A stretch of 64,000 bases of DNA, from NCBI GenBank assembly GCA_959019775.1, contig CAUEPS010000008.1, positions 10,672-74,671 of the forward strand, written 5' to 3'. Under the pieces are notes generated by a model. The model worked only from the letters and a program-made list of their open reading frames with translations, was not told where the DNA came from and searched no databases. The stretch comes from an uncultured Collinsella sp. Its GTDB lineage: Bacteria; Actinomycetota; Coriobacteriia; Coriobacteriales; Coriobacteriaceae. Shown here one piece after another: positions 43,698-53,447 of this stretch. Numbering within the stretch: the first letter of the stretch is position 1; the number at the start of each line of letters is the position of its first letter. A program made the translations under genes and the position numbers.

Positions 43698-45119
43698 TTA
43701 GGCCATAAGCAGGCCGGTCTCCGAGACGTTCTTGTACCAGTACGCGCTCGCCTTGGGATAGCGCTTCTGAGTCTCAAAGTCGATGTAGAACAGGCCATAG
43801 CGCTTGTTGTAGCCGTTGGTCCAGGAGAACTGGTCCTGCAGCGACCACACAAAGTAGCCGTCGACGTTCACGCCGCCGTCGATTGCCTTGAGGATCCACG
43901 CGAGATGCTGACGCATGTAGTCGATGCGAGGGGCGTCGTCGATAAAGCCGTCCTCGAAGTCGTCCTTATAGCCCATGCCGTTCTCGGTGATGTAAATCTT
44001 CTTGTAGTTGGGATAATCGTTCTTAATGCGCAGCAGCAGGTCGTAGAGGCCCTCGGGATAGATGATCCAGTCCCAATCGGTGGTGGGTACGCCTTCGCGC
44101 ACGCACGACTCGCCCACGCCCTTGAGGAACCAGCGCGAGGAGCCCTTGTCGCCGGTGCCATTGTGGTTGATGTCGTTTTCGCCCTCGGCGGCACGCAGGA
44201 ACTGGCACTTGTAGGTGTTGACGCCCAGGCAATCGTTGTAGGGGAGCGCGGCGGTCAGCGCGGCGATGTCCTCGTCGCGAACGTCGAGCTCGCCGCCGGC
44301 GATATGGGCCAGCTTGGTCGCAGCCTCCATGGTGTCGGCTGCATAGTGGCCGCGGAAGGTGGCGTCGAGCACCCAGCGGTTGTTGATGACGTCGGCCATG
44401 CGGGCCGCCTCGCAGTCGGCAGCGCTGTTGGGGTCGAGGGGATACTTGGGCTCCAGGTTCTGGACAATGCCGATCTCGCCCTCAAAGCCGCCCTCATGGA
44501 AGGCGACGACGGCCTTGGCGTGGGCCACCATCATGTTGTGCATGAGCTGGAAAGCCTTGTCCAGGCGATACTTCTCGCCGTGCGGCCAGTTGCCGACGAT
44601 AAAGCTGCCCTCGGCGGTCGCGGGAATCTCGTTAAAGGTAAACCAGTGCTTGACCTCGGTGAACTCGGCAAAGCAGAACTTGGCATACTCGACAAAGGCG
44701 TCGATCGTCGTGCGCGTCAGGAAGCCCTCGCCGCCGTTCTGGTAAAAGGCCTCGGGCGTATCGAAGTGATCGAGCGTGACATAGGGGATAACGCCAGCTT
44801 TGTTGCAGGTGGCGAAAAGCTCGTGATAGAAAGCGACGCCCTCGGGGTTAATCTCGCCGGTGCCATTGGGGAAGATGCGGCTCCAAGCGATGGAGACACG
44901 GATACCGTTGATGCCGAAGCGCTGGCACAGGTCGATATCGACCGGGTACTTGTTGTAGAAATCGCTTGCGGGATCGGGGGAGAAGCGACCCTGAGCTGCC
45001 AGGAAATCGTCCCAGGGCACTTTGCCCTTGCCGTGCGTGCGGGTCTCGCCCTCAACCTGGTAAGCGGCGGTGGCGCCGCCAAACACAAAGCCGTCGGGGA
45101 ACTGCATGGGGTTGGTCAT
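43698..45119 (-). CDS. lacG: 6-phospho-beta-galactosidase (GH1), module 1
   Basis: 473-residue GH1 enzyme. Acid/base E164 is in TFNEIPA and nucleophile E379 in YITENG. The phosphate-binding triad S432...K439...Y441 is in SWTNGYNKRY, marking a 6-phospho-glycosidase. Overall sequence closely follows LacG of lactic cocci (for example PASDFYNKYPVDIDL, TDWDWIIYPEGLYD), favouring 6-phospho-beta-galactoside cleavage; beta-glucoside substrates remain possible. It lies downstream of lacE-1 in one operon after a 76-bp gap with a hairpin. Confidence 0.88.
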   Translation of the reverse strand: MTNPMQFPDGFVFGGATAAYQVEGETRTHGKGKVPWDDFLAAQGRFSPDPASDFYNKYPVDIDLCQRFGINGIRVSIAWSRIFPNGTGEINPEGVAFYHELFATCNKAGVIPYVTLDHFDTPEAFYQNGGEGFLTRTTIDAFVEYAKFCFAEFTEVKHWFTFNEIPATAEGSFIVGNWPHGEKYRLDKAFQLMHNMMVAHAKAVVAFHEGGFEGEIGIVQNLEPKYPLDPNSAADCEAARMADVINNRWVLDATFRGHYAADTMEAATKLAHIAGGELDVRDEDIAALTAALPYNDCLGVNTYKCQFLRAAEGENDINHNGTGDKGSSRWFLKGVGESCVREGVPTTDWDWIIYPEGLYDLLLRIKNDYPNYKKIYITENGMGYKDDFEDGFIDDAPRIDYMRQHLAWILKAIDGGVNVDGYFVWSLQDQFSWTNGYNKRYGLFYIDFETQKRYPKASAYWYKNVSETGLLMA

Positions 45120-45153
45120 GAGTCATCCTTTCTGTGGGATTCGAATAGGGAGA

Positions 45154-45180
45154 GGTGCCCGAACTGGGGATCCGGGCACC
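45154..45180 (-). promoter_or_regulatory. Intercistronic hairpin between lacE-1 and lacG-1
   Basis: GGTGCCCG (45154-45161) pairs with CGGGCACC (45173-45180), with no T-run. It may stabilise or process the transcript, giving unequal expression of the two genes. Confidence 0.5.
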
Positions 45181-45195
45181 AACAGAGGGAGGAAC

Positions 45196-46974
45196 CTAGT
45201 CGAGGTTCTCGCGGAGCCACTTGATGGCGCCAGCGGGGTCACGAGTAAGGTCGATATATTCCTTACCGCGCGGGGCGAGCAGCTTAATGCCCAGGCGATC
45301 GGTGTCGGCCTTCATGTCGTTGTAGTAGCTACGGACCTGCGGGGCGAGCACGATGACGTCGTACTGATCCATGATGGCGGTGTGCTGGCCATAGGCGCCT
45401 GCGGAGGAAGCGATGTTCTCTCCGGTCTGCGCGGCACCTTCCTTGATGGCGTTGGCAAGCATGGCAGAGGTGCCGGCGCCGGCGCACAGGACGAGGACTT
45501 TCAGGCCGTCGACATCCTTCTTAGCGGATGCATCGGCAGCGGGCTCGGGCTGATCGGCGACAGGCTCGCTGTCGGCGGCGGCAGCGGTCGTCTCGACGGA
45601 AGCGGTCGTCTGCTCGACAGCGGGCGCAGAGGTGCTGGCGGCGATGGTGGCAGCACCATCGGACTCGAGACCCAGCTCGGCGGCGCGCTCGGCCTCCTGG
45701 TCGCAGAGCAGCTTATCGTATGCCTTCAAGAACGGCAGGTAGATGATGGCGTCCAGCAAGATGATGATTGCGACAAATACCAGGGCGATAAGCTGGAAGT
45801 TTGTGGTGATGAAGATGCCGATGGGGGCAGGGGTAGCCCAAGGCACCACGAAGGAGAAGCCGTTCATGCCCACGTTGTCGATAAAGAACTTGGCAACGCT
45901 TACGTTGACGCAGCCGGCGGCAACAAAGGGGATGAGCATGTAGGGGTTAAGGATCATCGGCGCGCCAAAGAGCAGCGGTTCGTTGACGGCGAAGGCAACA
46001 GGAACAATCGAGGCCTTACCGACGGCTTTGAGCTGCTTGGACTTCATAAAGAGAATCAGCAGAAGCGGCACGATGAAGGTGGCGCCGGTGCCGCCGAACT
46101 CACCCACGAGCGACATGTTAAAGGTGAGGGAGTGGGCGGGGTGGCCACCGGCCAGCAGAACCTGCAGGTTCTCGGCCTGGTTGGCAAGACGGATGGGGTC
46201 GATGCCCGGCTGGACGATCGAGGGACCGTGGACGCCGATGAACCAGAAGAACGCGGTGGCTGCCTGGATAAGGATAAGGCCAGGATAGGTTTCTGCAGCG
46301 GTAAAGAGCGGGGAGAGCAGTTTGATGAGCAGCTCGGAGAACGGAACGCCCATGAGGTTGCGCACGACGACATCGATGATGCCGCAGATGATGACAGCGC
46401 CGCCAAAGGGGATGATGTCGCGGAAGTTCTGAGCGATGGCGCCCGGGACCTCCTTGGGCAGCTTAATGGTCAGATCGCGCGAGACGCAGAACTTATAGAC
46501 CCACACGGTAATGAACGCGGCGATATAGGCCGAGAACAGACCGCGCGTACCCATGCTGGTGCAATCGAAGACCGAAAGCTCGGAGCCGTCGAACTTGGTG
46601 GTGAACTGCGTAACAGCGAGCAGCAGCATGCTGCACTGGGCGGCCACCATGGTGGAGCCGTCGTTGAGCACCTTGCCGGCGGGCATGCGACGGTTCATGG
46701 AAGCCGTAAAGTTCTTGGCGGTGGTGCCGGCAACCATGATGCCCATGACGCCCATGGTGAAGTTGTACAGCTTGTTGCACCAGTCGATGAGCGGCTGGGG
46801 CAACGTGATTCCAACTACGCCGGGAAGGGTGGCGATCAGCAGAAAGATCGAAGAGGTAAGGACGATGGGCATGCACCCAAGGAATCCGTCTTTGATGGCC
46901 TGGAGGTAGATGTTTCTCGAGATCTTCTCGAAGAACGGTTGATGCTTTTCGAGCATCTTTACGATGGCGTCCAT
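45196..46974 (-). CDS. lacE: Lactose-family PTS EIICB, module 1
   Basis: 592-residue fusion: an N-terminal lactose/cellobiose-family EIIC membrane channel (about 1-430), an Ala/Glu linker, and a C-terminal EIIB with phosphorylated Cys497 in VLVLCAGAGTS. It takes up and phosphorylates a beta-galactoside such as lactose, receiving phosphate from an EIIA encoded elsewhere (only lacF at 58529 fits). It is the first gene of its operon, divergent from lacI-1, with two LacI operators between them. Confidence 0.9.
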   Translation of the reverse strand: MDAIVKMLEKHQPFFEKISRNIYLQAIKDGFLGCMPIVLTSSIFLLIATLPGVVGITLPQPLIDWCNKLYNFTMGVMGIMVAGTTAKNFTASMNRRMPAGKVLNDGSTMVAAQCSMLLLAVTQFTTKFDGSELSVFDCTSMGTRGLFSAYIAAFITVWVYKFCVSRDLTIKLPKEVPGAIAQNFRDIIPFGGAVIICGIIDVVVRNLMGVPFSELLIKLLSPLFTAAETYPGLILIQAATAFFWFIGVHGPSIVQPGIDPIRLANQAENLQVLLAGGHPAHSLTFNMSLVGEFGGTGATFIVPLLLILFMKSKQLKAVGKASIVPVAFAVNEPLLFGAPMILNPYMLIPFVAAGCVNVSVAKFFIDNVGMNGFSFVVPWATPAPIGIFITTNFQLIALVFVAIIILLDAIIYLPFLKAYDKLLCDQEAERAAELGLESDGAATIAASTSAPAVEQTTASVETTAAAADSEPVADQPEPAADASAKKDVDGLKVLVLCAGAGTSAMLANAIKEGAAQTGENIASSAGAYGQHTAIMDQYDVIVLAPQVRSYYNDMKADTDRLGIKLLAPRGKEYIDLTRDPAGAIKWLRENLD

Positions 46975-47075
46975 AGAGCTCCTTTGCTACTTGATGCGCG
47001 ATGCATGTGGATGGAGCTGGTCGTCGATGGATGGTCAGGACTGCCCGGAAACCTTCCTGCTTAAGGAAGGCATTG

Positions 47076-47121
47076 CGAAATGACAACGTTGTCATTTCGT
47101 TAATGACAACGTAAGACATTT
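47076..47121. promoter_or_regulatory. Two LacI-type operators, module 1
   Basis: Operator 1 (47076-47099) is a perfect 24-bp palindrome with half-site AATGACAACG. Operator 2 (47102-47121, AATGACAACGTAAGACATTT) is imperfect. Their centres are 23 bp apart, between the divergent lacE-1 and lacI-1 genes. Confidence 0.75.
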
Positions 47122-47144
47122 TTGGAAGAGCAACAAGGATATAC

Positions 47145-47176
47145 GGGTGAGCGGTCGATATTGTCCGGTAAACGGT
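47145..47176 (+). promoter_or_regulatory. CGGTRARCGGT direct-repeat operator, site c
   Basis: GGGTGAGCGGT (47145-47155) and CGGTAAACGGT (47166-47176), starts 21 bp apart, lie just upstream of TTGTCA (47181-47186), the likely -35 of lacI-1. Confidence 0.65.
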
Positions 47177-47258
47177 TGATTTGTCAGTCAGGCAGGTGGT
47201 GTATGCTAGAACGCAAAAAACAAGCGATAGAGAATCGAGTGGAGAAGCAGTGACAACG

Positions 47259-48260
47259 ATGGACAAGAAAAACGTCTCGATGAACGACGTGGCGATTGCC
47301 GCGGGTGTTTCTCTCAAGACGGTTTCGCGTGTGATCAACGAGCCCGATAGTGTGCGAGAGTCGACACGCGATAAGGTCCATTCGGCAATGGAGGCGCTCG
47401 GATTTCGAACCAACTTTGCCGCTCGTTCGCTCAAGTTGGGCCGTTACGGGTGCATCGGCGTTGTGCTGTTTCACTTGTCAGGCGGTGCCGTGGACATGAT
47501 TGACGGTATCGCCGATGCCGCCGAAGAGCGAGGCTTTGCGCTCACGATGATTAAGAAGTGCGGAGGTGAGAAGATGACTCTTGCCGATGCGGCGCGCAGA
47601 ATGTCGCAGCTGCCTGTTGATGGCATGATCTTCAACCTGCGTCAGATGGTCGATGACTTTGATACCTTTGAGGCGCCGAAAGACCTCAAGACGGTGATTA
47701 TTACGCCGATGGAGCATCCTACCTGCTCCACCGTCAGTGACGACCAAGAGGGCGGCGCGCGCATGGCGTGCGAGTACTTCTTGAATCACGGGCACAAGAA
47801 CGTGTACTTCGTCTCTGGTAAGAAAGAGTCGCTGTCGAGTCAGTGCCGTATGAAAGGTTGGCGTGCGGCACTCGAGGCGCGTGGCATTGAGCCGCCCGAG
47901 CCTCTGCAAGGCGATTGGAATGCGGATAGTGGCTATGCCGCGGGCCTTGTGCTTGCCGATAAGCCCGATCGCACGGCGGTCCTCGCTGCTAACGACTGCA
48001 TGGCAAACGGCGTGATGATGGCTCTACGTGACAAGGGTCTGAGTGTGCCCGACGACGTGTCCGTGATCGGCTTCGACGATGAGCTCTACAAGACGATTCC
48101 CAACTCGATTCTGACGTCGGTGAAGTTCCGCCACCGCGAGCTGGGCGTCCGTGCGCTTAATGAGGTCGTCGCAGGTCTGGAAGCCCCGAGCTCCAGAAGT
48201 CGTACGCTTGTCTCGGGTGTGCTGGTCGAGCGTTCCAGCGTAAAGGACCTGCGGGCGTAG
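47259..48260 (+). CDS. LacI-family repressor, module 1
   Basis: 333-residue LacI-type regulator: N-terminal HTH (MNDVAIAAGVSLKTVSRVIN) and a periplasmic-binding-protein-like effector domain. It likely represses lacE-1/lacG-1 through the palindromes at 47076-47121. The ATG at 47259 has GGAGAAG upstream; an ATG at 47280 is possible. Confidence 0.9.
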   Translation: MDKKNVSMNDVAIAAGVSLKTVSRVINEPDSVRESTRDKVHSAMEALGFRTNFAARSLKLGRYGCIGVVLFHLSGGAVDMIDGIADAAEERGFALTMIKKCGGEKMTLADAARRMSQLPVDGMIFNLRQMVDDFDTFEAPKDLKTVIITPMEHPTCSTVSDDQEGGARMACEYFLNHGHKNVYFVSGKKESLSSQCRMKGWRAALEARGIEPPEPLQGDWNADSGYAAGLVLADKPDRTAVLAANDCMANGVMMALRDKGLSVPDDVSVIGFDDELYKTIPNSILTSVKFRHRELGVRALNEVVAGLEAPSSRSRTLVSGVLVERSSVKDLRA

Positions 48261-48277
48261 ACGTGCTCGGCCTGTTC

Positions 48278-48574
48278 GTCTAAATCTGTAACAGCTAGGA
48301 CCCAAAAACTCGGCTAGATGTTATAGATTTAGACAATTCGGTCCGGCTTATTCCGTTTGTCTCGATCTGTAACAGTTAGGAGTGAAATGACCAGCCAGGT
48401 GTTACAGATCTAGATTGATTGGATTGACCCATCTGTTTGTCTCGATCTGTAACATCTAAGCGGTCAAAAGCGGTCTACATGTTACAGATTGAGATTTTTG
48501 GCTTGGCCTGTGCGTTCACCTCGATCCGTAACAGCTGGGACCCAAAAACTCGGCTAGATGTTACAGATTGAGAT
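48278..48574. repeat. Tandem palindromic repeat array 2 (4 units)
   Basis: Units start at 48278, 48359, 48439 and 48518 (period 79-81 bp), the same GTCTCGATCTGTAACA...TGTTACAGATTGAGAT palindrome as array 1. It fills the convergent gap between lacI-1 and lacE-2. Confidence 0.85.
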
Positions 48575-48597
48575 GAACAGGAGGACGGGTGCGGTCT

Positions 48598-48641
48598 AAA
48601 CAAAATGGCCCGCGCATCACACATCGATGCACGGGCCATTT
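48598..48641 (-). terminator. Terminator after lacE-2
   Basis: On the - strand AAATGGCCCGTGCATC (48641-48626) pairs with 48618-48603, followed by TTTGTTTAG. Confidence 0.7.
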
Positions 48642-48673
48642 ATTGTCTGCAAGCGGCAGGTGGTGTCAGCGTC

Positions 48674-50434
48674 TTATGCCTCGAGGTTTTCCTCGATCCA
48701 GGCGACGGCACCCTTGGGATCCTTAGTGAGGTCGATGTACTGTTTGCCCTTGGGCGACAGCAGCGTGATGCCCAGGCGGTCGGTGTCGGCCTTCATCTCG
48801 TTGTAATAGGTGCGAACCTGCGGAGCCAGGACGATGACGTTGTACTGGTCCATGATGGCGTAGTGGCTGCCGTAGGCACCGGCGTTGGCGGTAATGTCGA
48901 TGCCCAGCTCGTCGGCGCCTTCCTTAAGCGCGTTGGCGAGCAGTGCAGAGGTGCCGGCGCCAGCGCACAGAACCAGAACCCTCAGATCCTTGCCCTTAAG
49001 GGCGGACGGAGCTGCGGAGGCCTCAGTGGCAGAAGCGGTCTCGACAACAGGAGCCTCAACGGCGGGGGCGGCAGCGGTCTTGACGGCCTTGGTCTCCTCG
49101 GCCTCTTCTTCGGCCAGGGTCTCGGCCTCCTGCTTGCACAGGACGTTGTCGTAGGCCTTGCAGAACGGGTAGTAGATCAAGAAGTCAACGACCAGCAGGA
49201 CGACAACCAGGACCAGAGAGATCGGCTGGAAGTTGGTGTCGATGAAGGTGCCGATCGGTCCGGGGAGTGCCCACGGCATGGCATAGATAAAGCCGTTCAT
49301 GCCCAAAAAGTCGATGAAGAACTTACCAATGAGGACGTTGGCCACGGGGGCAAACAGGAACGGGATCAGGAAGTACGGGTTGAGGATGATGGGCGCGGCG
49401 AACAGCAGCGGCTCGTTGACGGCGAACATCACGGGCACGACAGAGGCTTTGCCGACGGCCTTGAGCTGCTTGGAGCGCATAAAGAGCAGGAAGATAATCG
49501 GGACAATGAACGTGGCGCCGGTGCCGCCGAGTTCGCCGATGTAGTTACCGAAGTTTTCGGTCAGGGCGAGGGCGGGGTGACCGCCGGCCTGCAGCGTGGC
49601 GAGGTTGGTAGTGATGTTGCCAAACAGCGCGGCGTTGAGGGCAGGCTTAACGACCGAGGGGCCGTGGATGCCCATGAACCAGAACAGAGGGATCATGAAC
49701 CAGATGAGGGCGAGGCCGGCGTAGGAATCGGCAGCGGCGAACAGCGGGCTCACCAGCGTGGAGATGACGTTGGCAAACGGGACGGCCAAGCAGGTGCGGC
49801 AGATAACGTCGATGACGGCGACAAACAGGATGGAGAAGCTGAAGGCGAAGATGTCGCGGAAGTTCTGGGCGATGGCGCCGGGGACTTCTTTGGGCAGCTT
49901 GATGGTGATGTCTCGCTTAATGCAGAAGGCATAGATGTTGACCGTGGCAAATGCGGCGACAAAGGAGCTCAGCAGGCCCTTGGTGCCCATGTTGTCGGTA
50001 AAGAACACCGAGACATCGGCGCCGTCGATCTTGGCACTCGTCTGGGTAACGGCCAAGATGAGCATAGCGCACATGGCGGCGACCATGGTGCTCGTGGCGT
50101 TGATGGCCTTGCCGGCAGGCATGCGGCGGTTCTTGGAGCCGGTCAGCGCGCTTGCGGTGGTGCCGGCGACCATGATGCCCACGACGCCCATCGTGAAGTT
50201 GTAAACCTTGTTGCAGAAGTTCACGACGTCGACGTTCCACCAGTCGGGCAGCGTAAAGCCGCCGACCGTGGCGACAACGCCCGGCAGGGTCGAAATAAGC
50301 AGGAAGACAGAAGAAGACAGGATGATGGGCATTGCTGCCAAAAAGCCGTCTTTAATGGCCTGAAGGTAGATGTTCTTAGAGACCTTGTCGAAGTACGGCT
50401 GACCTTTCTCCAAGAACTTAACGATCGATTCCAT
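48674..50434 (-). CDS. lacE: Lactose-family PTS EIICB, module 2
   Basis: 586-residue EIIC-EIIB fusion of the lactose family, paralogous to lacE-1, with EIIB Cys490 in VLVLCAGAGTS. In this module the gene order is reversed: lacG-2 comes first and lacE-2 second. It depends on an unlinked EIIA (lacF). GAGGAGCG precedes the start in the complement. Confidence 0.9.
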   Translation of the reverse strand: MESIVKFLEKGQPYFDKVSKNIYLQAIKDGFLAAMPIILSSSVFLLISTLPGVVATVGGFTLPDWWNVDVVNFCNKVYNFTMGVVGIMVAGTTASALTGSKNRRMPAGKAINATSTMVAAMCAMLILAVTQTSAKIDGADVSVFFTDNMGTKGLLSSFVAAFATVNIYAFCIKRDITIKLPKEVPGAIAQNFRDIFAFSFSILFVAVIDVICRTCLAVPFANVISTLVSPLFAAADSYAGLALIWFMIPLFWFMGIHGPSVVKPALNAALFGNITTNLATLQAGGHPALALTENFGNYIGELGGTGATFIVPIIFLLFMRSKQLKAVGKASVVPVMFAVNEPLLFAAPIILNPYFLIPFLFAPVANVLIGKFFIDFLGMNGFIYAMPWALPGPIGTFIDTNFQPISLVLVVVLLVVDFLIYYPFCKAYDNVLCKQEAETLAEEEAEETKAVKTAAAPAVEAPVVETASATEASAAPSALKGKDLRVLVLCAGAGTSALLANALKEGADELGIDITANAGAYGSHYAIMDQYNVIVLAPQVRTYYNEMKADTDRLGITLLSPKGKQYIDLTKDPKGAVAWIEENLEA

Positions 50435-50611
50435 AGTTCACGCTCCTCTTTGCATGAAATCTTAATGGCATGGACGTTGAAAACCTATATGGTCTCCCGC
50501 TTGCTAAAAGCCCGGGTGCAGGCGGGGCCGGTCCCAGGGGGAGAGAGGGGGGGCGGCTGGGTTTGTATCGCATAGGGCCGCTCCCTTCTCGGGGGAAAGC
50601 GAGGCGATGCG

Positions 50612-52054
50612 CTACTGCGCGTCCGCCATAGTGTCGGCGAGCTCCTTGTACCAGAGTGCCGACTGCTTGATGTAGCGTTTTTGCGTGTCGAAGTCGATGT
50701 AGAACAGGCCGTAGCGCTTGTTATAGCCATTGGCCCACGAGAACTGGTCCTGCAGGCTCCAGATAAAGTAGCCCTGGACGTCGACGCCCTCGGCGCGCGC
50801 CTGGAGCACCTTCTCCATGTGCTGGTCGACAAAGTCGATGCGCTCGGGATCGGCGACGATGCCGTTTGCGTCGGGCTCGGGGTCCTTGTGGCCCAGGCCG
50901 TTTTCGGTGATATAGATGACGGGGAGGTTGGGATAGGTGGCGCTGATGTGCTTGAGCGTGTCGTAGAGGCCTTGCGGGTAGATGAGCCAATCCCAGTCGG
51001 TGGTGGGGATACCCGGCATATCGACCTGCTGCCCGACGCCCTTAAACTTAAAGCACGAGGTGCCCTTGTCTCCGGTGCCGTTAAAGCTGTTGGTTGACTC
51101 GCCATCGTAGGCGGCGATAAACGCCGACTGATAGTAGTTGAGGCCGAACATATCGTTGCGGGGCGCCGCCTTGGCGAGCTCCTCCATGTCGCTGTCCTCA
51201 ACCGTAAGTGTGGCGTTGTTGGCACGCAGAATCTCGTTGATGAGTGAGAGGGTGCGCGCGGAGTAGTGACCCAGGAAGGCGCCGTCCATGATGAAGTCGG
51301 TGTAGAAGGCGTTGTACAGGTCGGCGGCGTGCTGGTCGGCGGGCGAGTCGGTGGCAGGATATGCCGGCGTCAGGACGTTGACCATGCCAATGCGTCCGCC
51401 CAGGTGCTCGGTCTCGTCAAGATCCTTATACAGGTTGACGGCGCGGGCGTGGGCAACGAGCTCGTTGTGCTGGCTCTGGATGCCGCTCGTCACATCAAAG
51501 TGATGGTTGGGCGGGAAGTTGCCTTGGATGTATTGGGAGTGCGAGAGGCTGATGAGCTCGTTGATGGTGAACCAATTCTTGACCTCGCGGAACTCGCGGA
51601 AGCAGAACTCGGCATAGCGCACATAGGCGTCGACGGTCTTGCGGTTGAGCCAGTCGCCCTGGTTGAACAGGGCGGCGGGGGAGTCAAAGTGATGCAGGGA
51701 CACATAGGGCTCGACGCCATACTTTTTGCAGCAGGCGAACAGCTCGTGGTAGTGCTTAACGCCCTCGGCGAGGGGTTCGGCATCGTCGCCGTTGGGGAAG
51801 ATGCGGGTCCAGGCGATGGACACACGAATGGCGTTGAGTCCATGCTCGGCAGAAAGGCGGATATCCTCCTCGTAGCGGTTGTAGAAATCACTGGCCGGGT
51901 CGGGCAAAAAGCGACCCTGGGCGACAAGGTAATCGTCCCACATGGTCTTACCCTTGCCTGCCACCTTCGTGGAACCTTCCGTTTGGTACGCGGCGGTTGC
52001 GGCGCCCCAAACAAAGCCCTTCGGCAGCTGCTGTACGCGGTTTAGCAAAGACAT
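50612..52054 (-). CDS. lacG: 6-phospho-beta-galactosidase-like GH1 enzyme, module 2
   Basis: 480-residue GH1 enzyme, the most divergent of the three. Acid/base E166 is in FTINELISL and the nucleophile in YITENGLGHKD (E384). The SWANGYNKRY phosphate-binding motif is intact. Start ATG 52054 has GAGGG nine bases upstream; ATG 52060 is too close to it. Operators for lacI-2 lie between the two divergent genes. Substrate could differ from modules 1 and 3. Confidence 0.85.
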   Translation of the reverse strand: MSLLNRVQQLPKGFVWGAATAAYQTEGSTKVAGKGKTMWDDYLVAQGRFLPDPASDFYNRYEEDIRLSAEHGLNAIRVSIAWTRIFPNGDDAEPLAEGVKHYHELFACCKKYGVEPYVSLHHFDSPAALFNQGDWLNRKTVDAYVRYAEFCFREFREVKNWFTINELISLSHSQYIQGNFPPNHHFDVTSGIQSQHNELVAHARAVNLYKDLDETEHLGGRIGMVNVLTPAYPATDSPADQHAADLYNAFYTDFIMDGAFLGHYSARTLSLINEILRANNATLTVEDSDMEELAKAAPRNDMFGLNYYQSAFIAAYDGESTNSFNGTGDKGTSCFKFKGVGQQVDMPGIPTTDWDWLIYPQGLYDTLKHISATYPNLPVIYITENGLGHKDPEPDANGIVADPERIDFVDQHMEKVLQARAEGVDVQGYFIWSLQDQFSWANGYNKRYGLFYIDFDTQKRYIKQSALWYKELADTMADAQ

Positions 52055-52174
52055 ATGCATACACCCTCTCGTCTCGCTGTTCGATATTGTGCGTTTGCGC
52101 TCAGGAGGCTCCCTGGTTAGCGTTCAGCGGTGAAAAAGCCCGATAAACACTATCTTAAAATGATTAGAACCAAA

Positions 52175-52212
52175 ATGAGCACGTGAACATTTGACAATGA
52201 GCACGTTAACAT
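52175..52212. promoter_or_regulatory. LacI-type operators, module 2 (two of three)
   Basis: ATGAGCACGTGAACAT (52175-52190) and ATGAGCACGTTAACAT (52197-52212), 22 bp apart; a third copy, ATGAGCACGTTATCAA, is at 52329-52344. Confidence 0.7.
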
Positions 52213-52250
52213 CCGGCTGGGATGTATAGAAACAAAACAACTTCAAACAG

Positions 52251-52282
52251 CCGCGAACGGTTGTATTTGTTCGGTAAGCGGT
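52251..52282 (+). promoter_or_regulatory. CGGTRARCGGT direct-repeat operator, site d
   Basis: CCGCGAACGGT (52251-52261) and CGGTAAGCGGT (52272-52282), 21 bp apart, end six bases before the -35 box of lacI-2. Confidence 0.65.
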
Positions 52283-52287
52283 TTTGA

Positions 52288-52344
52288 TTGACAGAAGTTT
52301 TCATGTTGTGGTATATGGCTCGGGTATCATGAGCACGTTATCAA
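52288..52344 (+). promoter_or_regulatory. lacI-2 promoter with downstream operator
   Basis: TTGACA (52288-52293) and TATATG (52312-52317) with an 18-bp spacer, followed by the third operator at 52329-52344 just past the start site, indicating autorepression. Confidence 0.65.
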
Positions 52345-52395
52345 TGTATGTACGATGCGCCATGGGCGCGGGGAATAGTTGGGAAGCAGGTTAGC

Positions 52396-53433
52396 GTGGA
52401 AGGCATGGATCAGCAGACAAGGAATGGTCGTTCGGCGAGCGCGGCAGAGGTTGCGGCGCTCGCTGGCGTGAGCCGCCAGACTGTGTCTCGCGTGGTCAAC
52501 GGTATGCCCAACGTGACGGAAAAGACGCGCAAGCGTGTGCTGGCCGCCATGGAAGAGCTGGGCTTTCGTCCCAATTTTGCTGGAGCGGCGTTGCGCGGCG
52601 GGTCGTATCGTTCTATTGGCCTGTGCATGTACAACATCACACGTGTCGGTAACCTGGCGACGCTCGAGGGTATCATGCAAGCGGCGCGCGAGCACGATTT
52701 TGCCGTCACTATGATCGAGATGGGCGGCGACAAGCCCTATGCACTTGCCGATGCCTCGCGCCGCATGGTCGAGCGACCCGTCGACGGCATGATTCTCAAC
52801 ATGAACCGCATGGCTCCCGATTTTGAGGAGTTTGTTCCCCAGCCGGGAGTGCGAACGGTCATCCTGTCCATGTATGCGCATCCGCGCTGCACGACGATCG
52901 ACTCCGACCAGTATGGTTCGTGCGAGCTGTTGACCAATTATCTGCTGGAACATGGTCACTCGAATATGCGGTTTGTGGCGGGTCCGGAAAACTCGATTTC
53001 CTCGCGTTTTCGTGAGGCCGGTTGGCGCGATACGCTGGGTCGTGCTCATGTCGATGCCGCTCCGATGCTGCGCGGCGATTGGAGTGCGGACAGTGGGTAC
53101 GCCATGGGCGAGCGGATTGCGGCCGAGGTGCTTGCCGGCGGGTCGCAGGCGCCGACTGCCGTGCTTGCGGCAAATGACCAGATGGCGCTGGGCGTTATCG
53201 CCGCGCTCGAGAACGCGGGCCTGTCCGTGCCCGACGACGTGAGCGTGGTTGGTATCGACGACGCACTCGAGGGACTTGTTCCTCACAATCGGCTGACGAC
53301 GCTGCGATTTGATTTGCGCGGTGTCGGTAAGCTTGCGTTTGAGGCGGCGATTGGAGAGAGCTCGTCTATCGAGGCGATTCATGTGCCGAGCACGCTGGTC
53401 GAACGCTCGACTGTTAGGGACATACGGGGTTAG
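52396..53433 (+). CDS. LacI-family repressor, module 2
   Basis: 345-residue LacI-type regulator: HTH SAAEVAALAGVSRQTVSRVVN then an effector domain. It likely controls lacG-2/lacE-2 and itself through ATGAGCACGTTAACAT-type sites. Start uncertain: GTG 52396, with GGGAAGCAGG upstream, or ATG 52405. Confidence 0.88.
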   Translation: MEGMDQQTRNGRSASAAEVAALAGVSRQTVSRVVNGMPNVTEKTRKRVLAAMEELGFRPNFAGAALRGGSYRSIGLCMYNITRVGNLATLEGIMQAAREHDFAVTMIEMGGDKPYALADASRRMVERPVDGMILNMNRMAPDFEEFVPQPGVRTVILSMYAHPRCTTIDSDQYGSCELLTNYLLEHGHSNMRFVAGPENSISSRFREAGWRDTLGRAHVDAAPMLRGDWSADSGYAMGERIAAEVLAGGSQAPTAVLAANDQMALGVIAALENAGLSVPDDVSVVGIDDALEGLVPHNRLTTLRFDLRGVGKLAFEAAIGESSSIEAIHVPSTLVERSTVRDIRG

Positions 53434-53447
53434 GTCCTACTCCGTTT

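Noticed and set aside
45070..47064. Long + strand frames over lacE/lacG modules (also 48605-50575 and 55366-57021)
   Set aside because: Antisense of clear PTS and GH1 genes; no start signals or recognisable domains.
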